From Eriocheir sinensis (lineage: Eukaryota > Arthropoda > Malacostraca > Decapoda > Varunidae): a stretch of DNA of 64,000 nt. Positions 31,957-46,335 of this stretch are shown in pieces. Every line of letters begins with the position of its first letter. Positions within the stretch are counted from its first letter, which is position 1. The translations under genes were made by a program, and so were the position numbers. The notes below the pieces were generated by a model, which worked only from the letters and a program-made list of their open reading frames with translations, was not told the DNA's origin and made no database searches. The DNA lies in the NCBI RefSeq assembly GCF_024679095.1, contig NW_026111283.1, positions 124,001-188,000 on the forward strand. Reading direction: 5' to 3'.

Positions 31957-34900
31957 ATGTTAAGTATAGAAAATACACATGAAATAATCTAAATTCGTAT
32001 CGAAATAAATGAACAAAATACCGATAAAATAATATAATTTTGAATGAAAATATATATATAAAATACACATAAAATAACGTAAATACAAATAAATATATAC
32101 ACATAAAATGATTTGAATTTGAATGAAAATAGATATAAAAATAACTTAAAATAAGGCAAATTTATAATGAAATATATATACAAAATACACATAAAATAAC
32201 GTAGATTTCTATAAAAATATATATACAAAATACTCATGAAATGTTGTAAATACGTATAAAAATATATACAAAATACACATTAAATAATGTAAATTCGTGT
32301 CAAATAAATAATTAAAATATCAATAAAAGAATGTGTATTTGTATGAAAATACATATACAAAATACACATAAAATAACGTAAATTTGTATAAAACTATATA
32401 TAAAAATACACAAAAATAAGTTAAATTTGTATGAAAATAAATATACAAAATACACATAAAATTAGGTAAATTTGTAAAGAAATACATATACAAAATACAT
32501 ATAAAATAATGTAAATTTGAATGAAAATATATAAACAAATACACATAAATTAACATAAATTTGTATAAAATATATATAAAAAATACTCATTAAATAATGT
32601 AAATATGTATAAAAATAAAGATGCAAAATACCCATAAAATAACGCATTTTTTATAAACATACAAAATACACATGAAAGGATGTAAATACGAATAAAAATA
32701 TATATACAAAATACACATTAAATAATGTAAACTCGCGTCAAAATAAATAAACAAAATGTCAATAAAAGAATGTGTATTTGTATGAAATAAATATACAAAA
32801 TACACATAAGATAACATAAATTTGTATAAAACTATATACAAAAATACACAAAAATAATTTAAATTTGTATGAAAATAAATATACAAAATACACATAAAAT
32901 TAGGTAAATTTGAATTGAAATACATATACAAAATACACATAAAATACTGTATATTTGATTGAAAAAACATAAACAAATACACTTAAAATAACGTAAATTT
33001 GTATAAAAAATTATATACAAAACACAAATAGAATAATGTAAAATCGTATCAAAATAAATACACAGAATATTAATAAAATAATATAAATTTGTATGAAAAT
33101 AAAGAAGCAAAATACCCATAAAATAACGCATTTTTTTTTAAATATATATACAAAAATACACATAAAAAATTTATTTGTATTAAAATGAATATACAAAATA
33201 CACATTCGATAAGGTAAATCTGTATTGAAATAGATATGCAAAATACATATAAAACAATGTAAATTTGTTTCAAAATATATATACGAATACACATAAAATA
33301 ACGTACATTTGTATAAAAATATATATACAAAATACACGTAAAATGAAGTAAATACGTATAAAAAAATGTATACAAAATACACATAAAATAATGTAAATTC
33401 GTATCAAAATAAATAAACAAAATACCAATAAAAGAATGTGTATTTGTATAAATATAAATATACAAAATACACATAAAATAACGTAAATTTGTATAAAACT
33501 ATATACAAAAATACTCAGAAGTAATTAAATTCGTATGAAAATTGATATACAAAATACAGATAAAATAAGCTAAATTTGAATTGAAAGGTATATACAAAAA
33601 ACATAAAATAATGTAAATTTGTATCAAAATATTTATAAAAATACATATAACAACGTAAATTTGTTTAAAAATATATAAACAAAATACACATTAAGTAATA
33701 TAAATACGTATAAAAAATATGTACAAAATACACATATAATCATGTAATTCGTATCAAACTAAATAAACAAAATAGCAATTAAATAATGTAAATTTGTATG
33801 AGAAAACATATACAAATACATATAAAATAACGTTAATTTCTATAAAAATATATGTCCAAAAATGAACGTAAAATAAATTAACTTTGGATAAAAATATATA
33901 TACAAAACACATTAAATAATGTAAATGCGTACATAAAATAACCTAAATTTGTATAAAACTATATATAAAAATACACAAAAATAATTTAAATTTGTATGAA
34001 AAGAAATATGCAAAATACACATAAAATTAGGTTAATTTCTATTGAAATACATATACAAAATACACATAAAATAATGTAAATTTGAAAGAAAATATATAAA
34101 CAAATACACATATAATAACGTAAATTTGTATGAAATATATATACAAAATACACATTAAATAATGTAAATATGTATAAAAAAATATATACAAAACACAAAT
34201 AGAATAATGTAAAATCGTATCAATTTATATACACAGAATATTAATAAAATAATGTAAATTTGTATGAAAATTAAGATGCAAAATACCAATAAAATGACGC
34301 ATTTTTTATAAAATTATTGATACCAAAATACACATAAAATATTTGAATTTGTATCAAAATAAATATACAAAATGCACATACAATAAGGTAAATTTGTATT
34401 GAAATAGATATGCAAAATACATATAAAATAATGTAAATTTGTTTCAAAATATATATGCGAATACGCATAAAATAACGTAGATTTCTATAAAAATACATAT
34501 ATAAAATAAACATAAAATTAAGTAAATACGTATAAAAAAATGTATACAAAATACACATAAAATAATGTAAATTCGTATAAATATAAATAAACAATATAGC
34601 AATAAAAGAATGTGTATTTGTATAAATATAAATATACAAAATGCACATAAAATAACGTAAATTTATATAAAACTATATACATAAAATAACGCAAATTTCT
34701 ATAAAAATATATATACAAAAATGAACATTAAATAAATTTGCATAAAAATATATATACAAAACACACATTAGATAATGTAAATGAGTATAAAAATATGTAT
34801 ACAAAATATCTATGAAATAATCTAAATTCGTATCGAATTAAATTAAGAAAATACCAATATAATAATGTAATTTTTTATGAAAATATATATACAAAATACT

Positions 34901-36930
34901 CATAAAATAACCTAAATACAAATACAAATATACACATAAAATAATTTAAAATTGAATGAAATAAATATACAAAATAAACATAAAATAAGGTAAATTTGTA
35001 ATGAAATATATGAAAAAATACACATAAAATAATATAAATTTGTATGAAAATATATATACAAATACACGTTAAATAACATGAATTTGTATAAAATTTGTAT
35101 CAATATATATATACTTATACACACAATAAAATAACCTAGTTTTTTTTATGAAAATGTATATACAAAATACACATAAAATAATTTAAATACGTAGAAAAAT
35201 ATATATACAAAAAACACATAAAATAATATAAATTTGTATGAAAATATATAAACAAATACACATAAAATAATGTAAATTTGGATAAAATATATATACAAAA
35301 TGAACATTAAATAATGTAAATATGTATAAAAAAATATATACAAAAAACACATAGAATAATGTTAAATCGTATCAAAATAAATAAAGAGAATATCAATAAA
35401 ATAATGTAAATTTGTATGAAAATAAAGATGTAAAAAATCCATATAATAACGCATATTTGCATAAAAATATATATACAAAAAGACATATAAAATAATTAAA
35501 TTTGTATTAAAATAAATATACAAAATGAACGTACAATAAAGTAAATTTGTATTGAAATAGATATGCAAAATACACATTAATAATGTAAATTTGTATCAAA
35601 ATATATATACGAATACTCATAAAATAGAGTAAATTTCTATGAAAATATAAATACAAAATAGAGATACAAAATACACATATAACTAGTTAAATTTGTATTT
35701 AAATACTTGTTCAAAAATCACATAAAATAATGTAGATTTGTATGAAATGAAAACAAATACATTTTATATAAAATATATATACAAAATACACATAGAATAA
35801 TGTAAAATCATATCAAAATAAATACACAGAATATCAATAAAATAATGTAAATCTGTATGAAAATAAAGATGCAAAATGCCAATAAAATAAAGCATATTTT
35901 TATAAAAATACATATACAAAAATACACATAGATTAATCAAATTTGTATTAAAATTAATATACAAAATGCACATACAATAAGGTAAATTTGTATTAAAAAT
36001 ATGCAAAATACACATAAAACAATGTAAATTTGTTTGAAAATATATATACGAATACACATAAAATAACGCAGATTTCTATAGAAATATATATACAAAATAC
36101 ACTTGAAATAATGTAAATACGTATAAAAATATATATACAAAATACACATTAAATAATGTTAATTCGTGTCAAAATAAATAAACAAAATATCATGAAAAGA
36201 ATGTGTATTTGTATGAAAATAGATATACAAAATACACATAAAATAACCTAAATTTGTATAAAACTATATACAAAAGTACCCAAAAATAATTTAAACTTGT
36301 ATGAAAATAAATATACAAAAAACATATAAAATTAGGTAAATTTGTATTGAAATACATATACAAAATACCCATAAAATAATGTAAATTTGAATGAAAATAT
36401 ATAAACATATAGACTTAAAATAACGTAAATTTGTATCAAATATATATACAAAAAACACATTAAATAATGTAAATATGTATAAAAAAATATATACAAAACA
36501 CAAATAAAATAATGTATAATCGTATCAAAATAAATACAGAAAATATTAATAAAATAATGTAAATTTGTATGAAAATTAAGATGCAAAATACCCATAAAAT
36601 AACGCATTTTTTATAAAAATATATATTCGAAAAAACATAAAATATTTGATTTTGTATTAAAATAAATAGATATACAAAATAGACATAAAATAAGCTAAAT
36701 TTGAATTGAAATATATATACAAAATACATAAAATAATGTAAATTTCTATCAAAATATATAAACAAAATACACATTAAATAATGTAAATACGTATAAAAAA
36801 AATGTACAAAATACACAAATAATCATGTAATTCGTTTCAAAATAAATAGACAAAATACCAATAAAATAATGTAAATTTCTATGAGAAAACATATACAAAA
36901 TACACATAAATAACCCAAATATCAATAAAA
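31957..36930 (-). repeat. Satellite block, A-rich on + strand
   Basis: Reverse complement of 41340-46335 over essentially its whole 5.0 kb. Positions 32215-33800 also repeat the block at 1-1650 in the same direction. Confidence 0.9.
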
Positions 36931-38612
36931 ATATATATAATATATTTAAATACTTAAAATATTTAATGTATATTTTGTATATATCTTTTATCCAAATTTA
37001 CGTTATTTTATATGTATTTGTTTATATATTTTCATACAAATTTACCTTATTTTATGTGAGTTTTGTATATGTATTTCAATACAAATTTGCCTAACTATAT
37101 GTGTATTTTGCATATCTATTTTCAAACAAATTTTAATTATTTTTGTGTATATTTGTATATATTTTTATACAAATTTTAGTTATTTTATTTGTTTTTTGTA
37201 TATATATTTTCCTACAAATATACATTCTTTTATTGGAATTTTGTATATTTAATTTTTTACGAATTTACATTATTTTATGTGTATTTTGTATATATATTTT
37301 TCTACGTATTTAAACTATTTTATGAGTATTTTATATATACATTTTCATAAAAATTTACGTTATTTTATTGTGTGTATTCGTATATATTTTGAAACATTTT
37401 ATACAAATTCATGTTATTTTATGTGTATTTGTATATATATTTTCATACAAATTTATATTATTTTATGTGTATTCTTACATATATTTTATTACAAATTTAC
37501 CTTATTTTATGTTTATTATGTATATTTATTTCATTCAATTTTAAATTATTTAATGTGTATATTTGTATTTGTATTTAGGTTATTTTATGTGTGTTTTCTA
37601 TATATATTTTCATCCAAAATTACATTATTTTATTGTTATTTTCTTAATTTAACTCGATACGAATTTAGATTATTTCATAGGTATTTTGTATACATATTTT
37701 TATACTCATTTACATTATCTAATGTGTGTTTTGTATATATTTTTTTTATTATATGTGTATTTGTTAAAAATATTTTGAAACGAATTTACTTGATTTTATG
37801 TATTTTGTATATATATTTCAATTCAAATTTAGCTTATTTTGTGTGTATTTTGTATATCTATTTTCATACAAATTTAATTACTTCTGTGTATTTTTTTATA
37901 TAGTTTTATACAAATGTACGTTATTTTGTGTGCATTTTGTATATTTATATTTATACAAATACACATTCTCTTATTGGTATTTTGTTTATTTATATATATA
38001 CGAATTTACATTATTTTATGTGTATTTTGTATACATTTTTGATTCGAATTTACTTAATTTTATTTGTATTTTGAATATATATATTTATAGAAATCTACGT
38101 TATTTTATGTGTATTCGTATATATATTTTTAAACAAATTTACATTGTTTTATATGTTTTTTGCATATCTATTTCAATACAAATTTACCTTATTGTATGTG
38201 CATTTTGTATATTTATTTTAATACAAATTCAAATATTTTATGTGTATTTTGGTATATATAATTTTAAAAAAATGCGTTATTTTATAGGTATTTTGCATCT
38301 TAGTTTTCATACAAATGTACATTATTTTATTAATATTCTGTGTATATATTTTGATACGATTTTATATTATACTATTTGTGTTTTGTATATATTTTTTTAT
38401 ACATATTTTCATTATTTAATGTGTATTTTTTATATATATTTTATACAAATTAACGTCATTTTAAGTGTATTTGTTTATATAATTTCATTCAAATTTACAT
38501 TATTTTAAGTGTATTTTGTATATGTATTTCAATACAAATTTACCTAATTTTATGTGTATTTTGTATATTTATTTTCATACAATTTTAAATTATTTTTGTG
38601 TTTTTTTGTATA
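36931..38612 (+). repeat. Satellite block, T-rich (palindrome spacer)
   Basis: Parallels 55205-57690 in shortened form. It ends at the TATACATATAGAGTAAATTT switch used also at 46335 and 57690. Confidence 0.88.
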
Positions 38613-40424
38613 TACATATAGAGTAAATTTCTATGAAAATATATATTGAAAATACATATAAAATGATGTAAATAAGTATAAAAATATATATATCAAATAC
38701 ACCTAAAAAAATGAAAATTCGTATCAAAATAAATAAACAAAATTCCGATAAAAGAACGTATATTTGTAGGAAAATAAATATACAAAATACACATAAAATT
38801 ACGAAAATTTGAATAAAAGTATATACAAAAAAAAAAAAAAAAAAAAATTTCAATTTGTATTAAAATAGATATACAAAATACACATATAATTAGTTAAATT
38901 TGTATTTAAATACATGTACAAAATACACATAAAATAATGTAAATTTGTATGAAATGAAAACAAATTCACATTAAATAACGTACATTTGAATAAAATAGAC
39001 ATACAAAATATACATAGAATAATGTAAAATCGTATCAAAATAAATACACAGAATATCAATAAAATAATGTAATTTTGTATGAAAATAAAGATACAAAATA
39101 CCCATTAAATAAAGCATATTTTTTTTAAAAATACATATACAAGAATACACATAGAATAATTAAATTTGTATTAAAAATAATATACAAAATGCACGTACAA
39201 TAAGGGAAATTTGTACTGAAAATATATACAAAATGCACATAAAACAATGTATATTTGTTTCAAAATATATATACGAATACACATAAAATAACGTATATTT
39301 CTATAGAAATATATATACAAAATACACATGAAATGACGTAAATACGTATAAAAATATATATACACAATACACATTAAATAATGTAAAATCGAATCAAAAT
39401 AAATAAGCAAAATATCAATAAAAGAATGTGTATTTGTATGAAAATAGATATACAAAATACACATAAAATATTGTAAATTTGTATAAAACTCTATTAAAAA
39501 AATGTACAAAAATAATTTAAATTTGTATAAAAATATATATACAAAATTCATATAAAACTAGGTAAATTTCTATTGAAATAAATATACAAAATACACATAA
39601 AATAATGTAAATTTGAATGAAAATATATAAACAAATACACTTAAAATAACGTAAATTTGTATGAAATATATATAGAAAATACACATTAAATAATGTAAAT
39701 ATGTATAAAAAAATATATACAAAACAAAAATAGAATAATGTAAAATAGTATCAAAATAAATACACAGAATATTAATAAAATAATGTAAATTTCTATGAAA
39801 ATAAAGATGCAAAAAACCCATAAAACAACGCATTTTTTATGAAAATATATATACCAAAATACACATAAAATATTTAAATTTGTATTACAATAAATATACA
39901 AAATCCACATTCAATAAGGTAAATTTGTATTGAAATAGATATGCAAAATACATATAAAACAATGTAAATTTGTTTCAAAATATATATACGAATACACACA
40001 AAATAACGTAGATTTCTATAAAAATACATATACAAAATACACATAACATTAAGTAAATACGTATAAAAAAATGTATACTAAATACACATAAAATAATGTA
40101 AATTCGTATAAATGTAAATAAACAATATACCAATAAAAGAATGTGTATTTGTATAAATATAAATATACAAAATGCACATAAAATAACGTAAAATTGTATA
40201 AAACTATATACAAAATAAACAAAAGTAATTAAATTTGTATGAAAATAGATATACAAAATACACATAAAATAATCTAAATTCTAATTGAAATAAATATAGA
40301 AAATACATAAAATAATGTAAATTTGTATCAAAATATATATTCAAATACACATTTATTAATATTAATATACAAAATACGTATATAATAAGGTAAATTTGTA
40401 TTGAAAAAATATGCAACATACACG
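38613..40424 (-). repeat. Satellite block, A-rich (palindrome spacer)
   Basis: Parallels 57692-59474. It contains an A21 homopolymer at 38827-38847. It ends at CATACACGTTTACTCATACA, the same switch as at 59475 and 63925. Confidence 0.88.
38827..38847 (+). repeat. A21 homopolymer
   Basis: A run of 21 A replaces the AAAACACAAAAATAAATTTC region of the homologous monomers. Its length may be inexact in the assembly. Confidence 0.8.
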
Positions 40425-40805
40425 TTTACTCATACAAATTTATATTATTTTATTGGTATTTTGTTTATTTATTTTGATACGAATTACATTATTTTATGTG
40501 TATTTTGTATACATTTTTTTATACGTATCTACCTCATTTTATTTGTATTTTGTATATATTTTATAAATTTACGTTATTTTATGTGTATTCGTATATTTAA
40601 TTTAAAACAAATTTACATTGTTTTATATGTATATTTAATATATATTTCAAAACAGATTTACCTTATTGTATGTGTATTTTGTATATTTATTTTAATACAA
40701 ATTAATTTTTCATGTGTATTTTGGTATATATATTTTTATAAAAAATGCGTTATTTAAGGGGTATTTTGCATCTTTATTTTCATACAAATTTACATTGTTT
40801 TATTA
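40425..40805 (+). repeat. Short satellite block, T-rich
   Basis: About nine monomers starting at the GTTTACTC switch. It ends at a one-off switch, TTGTTTTATTATAAAATAAT. Confidence 0.85.
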
Positions 40806-41337
40806 TAAAATAATATAAATTTGTATGAAAATATATATAAAAATACACATAAAATAACATGAATTTGTATAAAATTTGTTTCAAAATATATACGAATACA
40901 CACAATAAAATAACGTAAATTTTTATGAAAATGTATATATAAAATACACATAAAATAGTTTAAATACGTAGGCAAATATATGCACAAAATACACATATGA
41001 TAATGTAAATTCGTAAAAAATTAAATACACAAAATTCCAATAAAAGAATGTATATTTGTAGGAAAATATATATACAAAAAACAAATAAAATAACTAAAAT
41101 TTGTATAAAAATATATACAAAAATACACAAAAATAATTTAAATTTGTTTGAAAATAGATATACAAAATACACATAAAGTTAGGCAAATTTGTATTGAAAC
41201 TCACATAAAATAATGTAAATTTGTATGAAAATATATAAACAAATACATATAAAATCACGTAAATTTGGATAAAATATATATATATACAAAATATACATTA
41301 AATATTTTAAACATGTATAAAAATTTATTATATTATA
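40806..41337 (-). repeat. Short satellite block, A-rich on + strand
   Basis: Same order as about 10340-10872 and 21225-21765, with the same near-palindromic AT switch at its end. Confidence 0.87.
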
Positions 41338-44300
41338 TATATTTTTATTGATATTTGCGTTATTTATGTGTATTTTGTATATGTTTTCTCATAGAAATTT
41401 ACATTATTTTATTGGTATTTTGTCTATTTATTTTGATACGAATTACATGATTATTTGTGTATTTCTTACATTTTTTTTATACGTATTTACATTATTTAAT
41501 GTGTATTTTGTTTATATATTTTTATACAAATTTACGTTATTATATGTGTATTTGTATAGGAATTTTGATACAAATTTACATTATTTTATGTATTTTGTAT
41601 ATATATTTCAGTTCAAATTTAGCTTATTTTATGTGTATTTTGTATATCTATTTATTTTAATACAAAATCAAATATTTTATGTTTTTTCATATATATATTT
41701 TTATAAAAAATGCGTTATTTTATGGGTATTTTGCATCTTAATTTTCATACAAATTTACATTATTTTATTAATATTTTCTGTATTTATTTTGATACGATTT
41801 TACATTATTTTATTTGTGTTTTGTATATATTTTTTTATACATATTTACATTATTTAATGTTTTTTTGTATATATATTTGATACAAATTTACGTTATTTTA
41901 AGTCTATATGTTTATATATTTTCATTCAAATTTACATTATTTTATGTGTATTTTGTATATGTATTTCAATACAAATTTACCTATTTTTATATGTTTTTTG
42001 TATATTTATTTTCATACAAGTTTAAATTATTTTTGTGTATTTTTGTATATAGTTTTATACAAATTTAGGTTATGTTATGTGTATTTTGTATATCTATTTT
42101 CATACAAATACACATTCTTTTCATGATATTTTGTTTATTTATTTTGACACGAATTAACATTATTTAATGTGTATTTTTTATATATATTTTTATACGTATT
42201 TACATTATTTCAAGTGTATTTTGTATATATATTTCTATAGAAATCTGCGTTATTTTATGTGTATTCGTATATATATTTTGAAACAAATTTACATTGTTTT
42301 ATGTGTATTTTGCATATTTTTTTAATACAAATTTACCGTATTGTATGTACATTTTGTATATTAATTTTAATACAAATTTGATTAATCTATGTGTATTTTT
42401 GTATATGTATTTTTATAAAAATATGCTTTATTTTATTGGTATTTTGCATCTTTATTTTCATACAAATCTACATTATTTTATGTGTTTTTTGTACATGTAT
42501 TTAAATACAAATTTAACTAGTTATATGTGTATTTTGTATATCTATTTTGTATGTATATTTTCATAGAAATTTATTCTATTTTATGAGTATTCGTATATAA
42601 ATTTTGATACAAATTTACATAATTAATGTGTATTTTGCATATCTATTTCAATATAAATTTACTTTATTGTACGTTCATTTTGTATATTTATTTTAATACA
42701 AATTTAATTATTTTATATGTCTTTTTGTATATATATTTTTATGCAAATATGCGTTATTATATGGATTTTTTGCATCTTTATTTTCATACAAATTTACATT
42801 ATTTTATTAATATTCTCTTTATTTATTTTGATACGATTTAACATTATTTTATGTGTTTTTTGTATATACTTTTTTATACATATCTACATTATTTAATGTT
42901 CATTTTGTATATATATTTTATCCAAATTTACATTATTTTATGTGTATTTGTTTATATATTTTCATACATATTTACATTATTTTATGTGTATTTTGTATAT
43001 ACATTTTCATAAAAAAATTATGTCATTTTATTGAGTGTATAAGTATATATTTTGATACAAATTTTATACAAATTCATGTTATTTAATGTGTATTTGTATA
43101 TATATTTTCATACAAATTTATATTATTTTATGTATTTTTTCATATATTTCATTACAAATTTACCTTATTTTGTGTTTATTTTGTATATTTATTTCATTCA
43201 ATTTTAAATTATTTTATATGTATATTTGTATTTGTATTTAGGTTATTTTATGAGTATTTTGTATATATATTTTCATCCAAAATTACATTAGTATATTGGT
43301 ATTTTCGTAATTTAACTCGATACGAATTTAGATTATTTCATAGGTATTTTGTATACATATTTTTATACTCATTTACATTATCTAATGTGTGTTTTGTATA
43401 TATTTTTTTATGCAAATTTATTTTATGTTCATTTTTGTACATAAATTTTTATAGAAATTTGCGTTATTTTATGTATATAGTTTTATATAAATTTACGTTA
43501 TTTTATGTGCATTTTGTATATTTATATTTATACAAATACACATTCTTTTATTGCTATTTTGTTTATTTATATTTATACGAATTTACATTATTTTATGTGT
43601 ATTTTGTATACATTTTTTTATACGTATTTACTTAATTTTATGTGTATTTTGTATATGTATTTTTATAGAAATCTACGTTATTTTATGTGTATTCGCATAT
43701 ATATTTTGAAACAAATTTACATTATTTTATATGTATTTTGCATATCTATTTAATACAAATTTACCTTATTGTATGTGCATTTTGTATATTTATTTTGATA
43801 CAAATTCAAATATTTAATGTGTATTTTGGTATCAATAATTTTATAAAAAATGCGTTATTTTATAGGTATTTTGCACCTTAATTTTCATACAAATTTACAT
43901 TATTTTATTAATATTCTGTGTATATATTTTGATACGATTTTACATTATTCTATTTGTGTTTTGTATATATTTTTTTATACATATTTACATTATTTAATGT
44001 GTATTTTGTATATATATTTCATACAAATTTATGTTATTATATGTGTATTTGTTTATATATTTTCTTTCAAATTTACATTATTTTATGTGTATTTTGTATA
44101 TGTATTTCAATAGAAATTAACCTAATTTTATGTGTATTTTGTATATTTCTTTTCATACAAATTTTAATTACTTTTGTGTATTTTTGTATATAGTTTTATA
44201 CAAATTTAGGTTATTTTATGTACGCATTTACATTATTTAAAATGTGTTTTGTATATATATTTTTATCCAAAGTTAATTTATTTTACGTTCATTTTTGGAC

Positions 44301-46335
44301 ATATATTTTTATAAGAAATTAGCGTTATTTTATATGTATTTGTATATGTTTTCTCATAGAAATTTACATTATTTTATTGCTATTTTGTTTATTTATTTTG
44401 ATACGAATTACATGATTATATGTGTATTTTGTACATATTTTTTATACGTATTTACATTACTTAATGTGTATTTTGTTTATATATTTTTAAACAAATTTAC
44501 GTTATTATATGTATTTTTATAAATATTTTGATACAATTTTACATTATTTTATGTATTTTGTATATACATTTGAATTCAAATTTAGCATATTTTATCTGTA
44601 TTTTGTATATCTATTTTCATACGAATTTAAATACTTCTGTGTATTTTTGTATATAGTTTTATACAAATTTACGTCGTTTTATGTGTATTTTGTTCATTTA
44701 TATTTATACAAATACACATTCTTTTATTGGTATTTTGTTTATTTATTTTGATACGAATTTACATTATTTTATGTGTATTTTGTATACATTTTTTTATACG
44801 TATTTACTTCATTTTACGTGTATTTTGTATATATATTTTTATACAAATCTACGTTATTTTATGTGTATTCGTATATATATTTTGAAACAAATTTACATTG
44901 TTTTATATGTATTTTGCATATCTATTTCAATACAGATTTACTTTATTGTATGTGTATTTTGTATATTTATTTTAATACAAATAAATTTTTTTATGTGTAT
45001 TTTTGTATATATATTTTTAAAAAATGCGTTATTTTATGGGTATTTTGCTTCTTTATTTTCATACAAATTTACATTATTTTATTAATATTATGTGTATTTA
45101 TTTTGATACGATTTTACATTATTCTATTTGTGTTTTGTATATATTTTTTTTATACAAATTTACATTATTTTAAGTGCATTTGTTTATGTATTTTCATTCA
45201 AATTTACAGTATTTTATGTGTATTTTGTATATGTATTTCAATACAAATTTACCTAATTTTTTTGTGTATTTTGTATATTTATTTTCATACAAATTTAAAT
45301 TATTTTTGTGTATTTTTGTATATAGTTTTATACAAATTTATGTTATCTTATGTGCATTTTGTATATTTATTTTCATACAAATACACATTCTTTTATTGAC
45401 ATTTTGTTTATTTATTTTGACGCGAATTTACATTATTTAATGTGTATTTTGTATATCTATTTTTATTCGTATATACATCCTTTCATGTGTATTTTGTATA
45501 TTTATAAGAAATGCGTTATTTTATGGGTATTGTGCATCTTTATTTTCATACAAATTTACATTATTTTATTTACATTCTGTGTATTTATTTTAATACGATT
45601 TTACATTATTCTATTTGTGTTTTGTATATATATTTTTTATACATATTTACATTATTTACAGAGTATTTTTTATATATATTTTATACAAATTTATGTTAAT
45701 TTAAGTGTATTTGTTTATATATTTTCATTCAAATTTACATTATTTTATGTGTATTTTGTATACGTTTTTCTTTACAAATTTACCTAATTTTATGTGTATT
45801 TTGTATATTTATTTTCATACAAATTTAACTTATGTTTGTGTATTTTTATATATAGTTTTATACAAAAATAACGATATTTTATGTGTATTTTGTATATGTA
45901 TTTTCATACAAATACACATTCTTTTATTGATATTTTAATTAATTATTTTGACACGAATTTACATTATTTAATGTGTATTTTGTATATATATTTTTATATG
46001 TATTTTCAACATTTCATGTGTATTTTGTATATATATTTCTAGAGAAATCTACGTTATTTTATGTGTATTCGTATGTATATTTTGAAACAAATCTACATTA
46101 TTTTATGTGTATTTTGTATATATATTTCATTATAAATTTGCCTTATTTTAAGTTTATTTTTATATCTATTTTCATTGAAATTCAAATAATTTTATGTGTA
46201 TATATTTATTTGTATTTACGTTATTTTATGTGTATTTTCTATATATATTTTCATTCAAAATTACATTATTTTATAGGTATTTTGTTCATTTATTTCGATA
46301 CGAATTTAGATTATTTCATGTGTATTTTCTATACT
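41338..46335 (+). repeat. Satellite block, T-rich
   Basis: Inner part of the right palindrome arm. Also an offset copy of 10873-14630. Its end (about 45150-46076) reappears inverted at 1-900. Confidence 0.9.

Larger units (their letters stand above)
36931..41339. repeat. Spacer of the palindrome
   Basis: The 4.4 kb between the arms does not mirror itself about the centre at 39145. It contains four satellite blocks (T-rich to 38612, A-rich to 40424, T-rich to 40805, A-rich to about 41330). Its first 3.5 kb is organised like 55205-59475 in the same direction, with the same three strand-switch junctions in the same order. It therefore looks like another copy of a unit that also occurs in the outer arms. 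Confidence 0.7.

Noticed and set aside
40401..40757. Open frame starting MKKYATYTFTHTN (also at 59455)
   Set aside because: It begins in A-rich satellite and crosses the GTTTACTC strand switch into T-rich satellite. Its novelty comes only from the junction.
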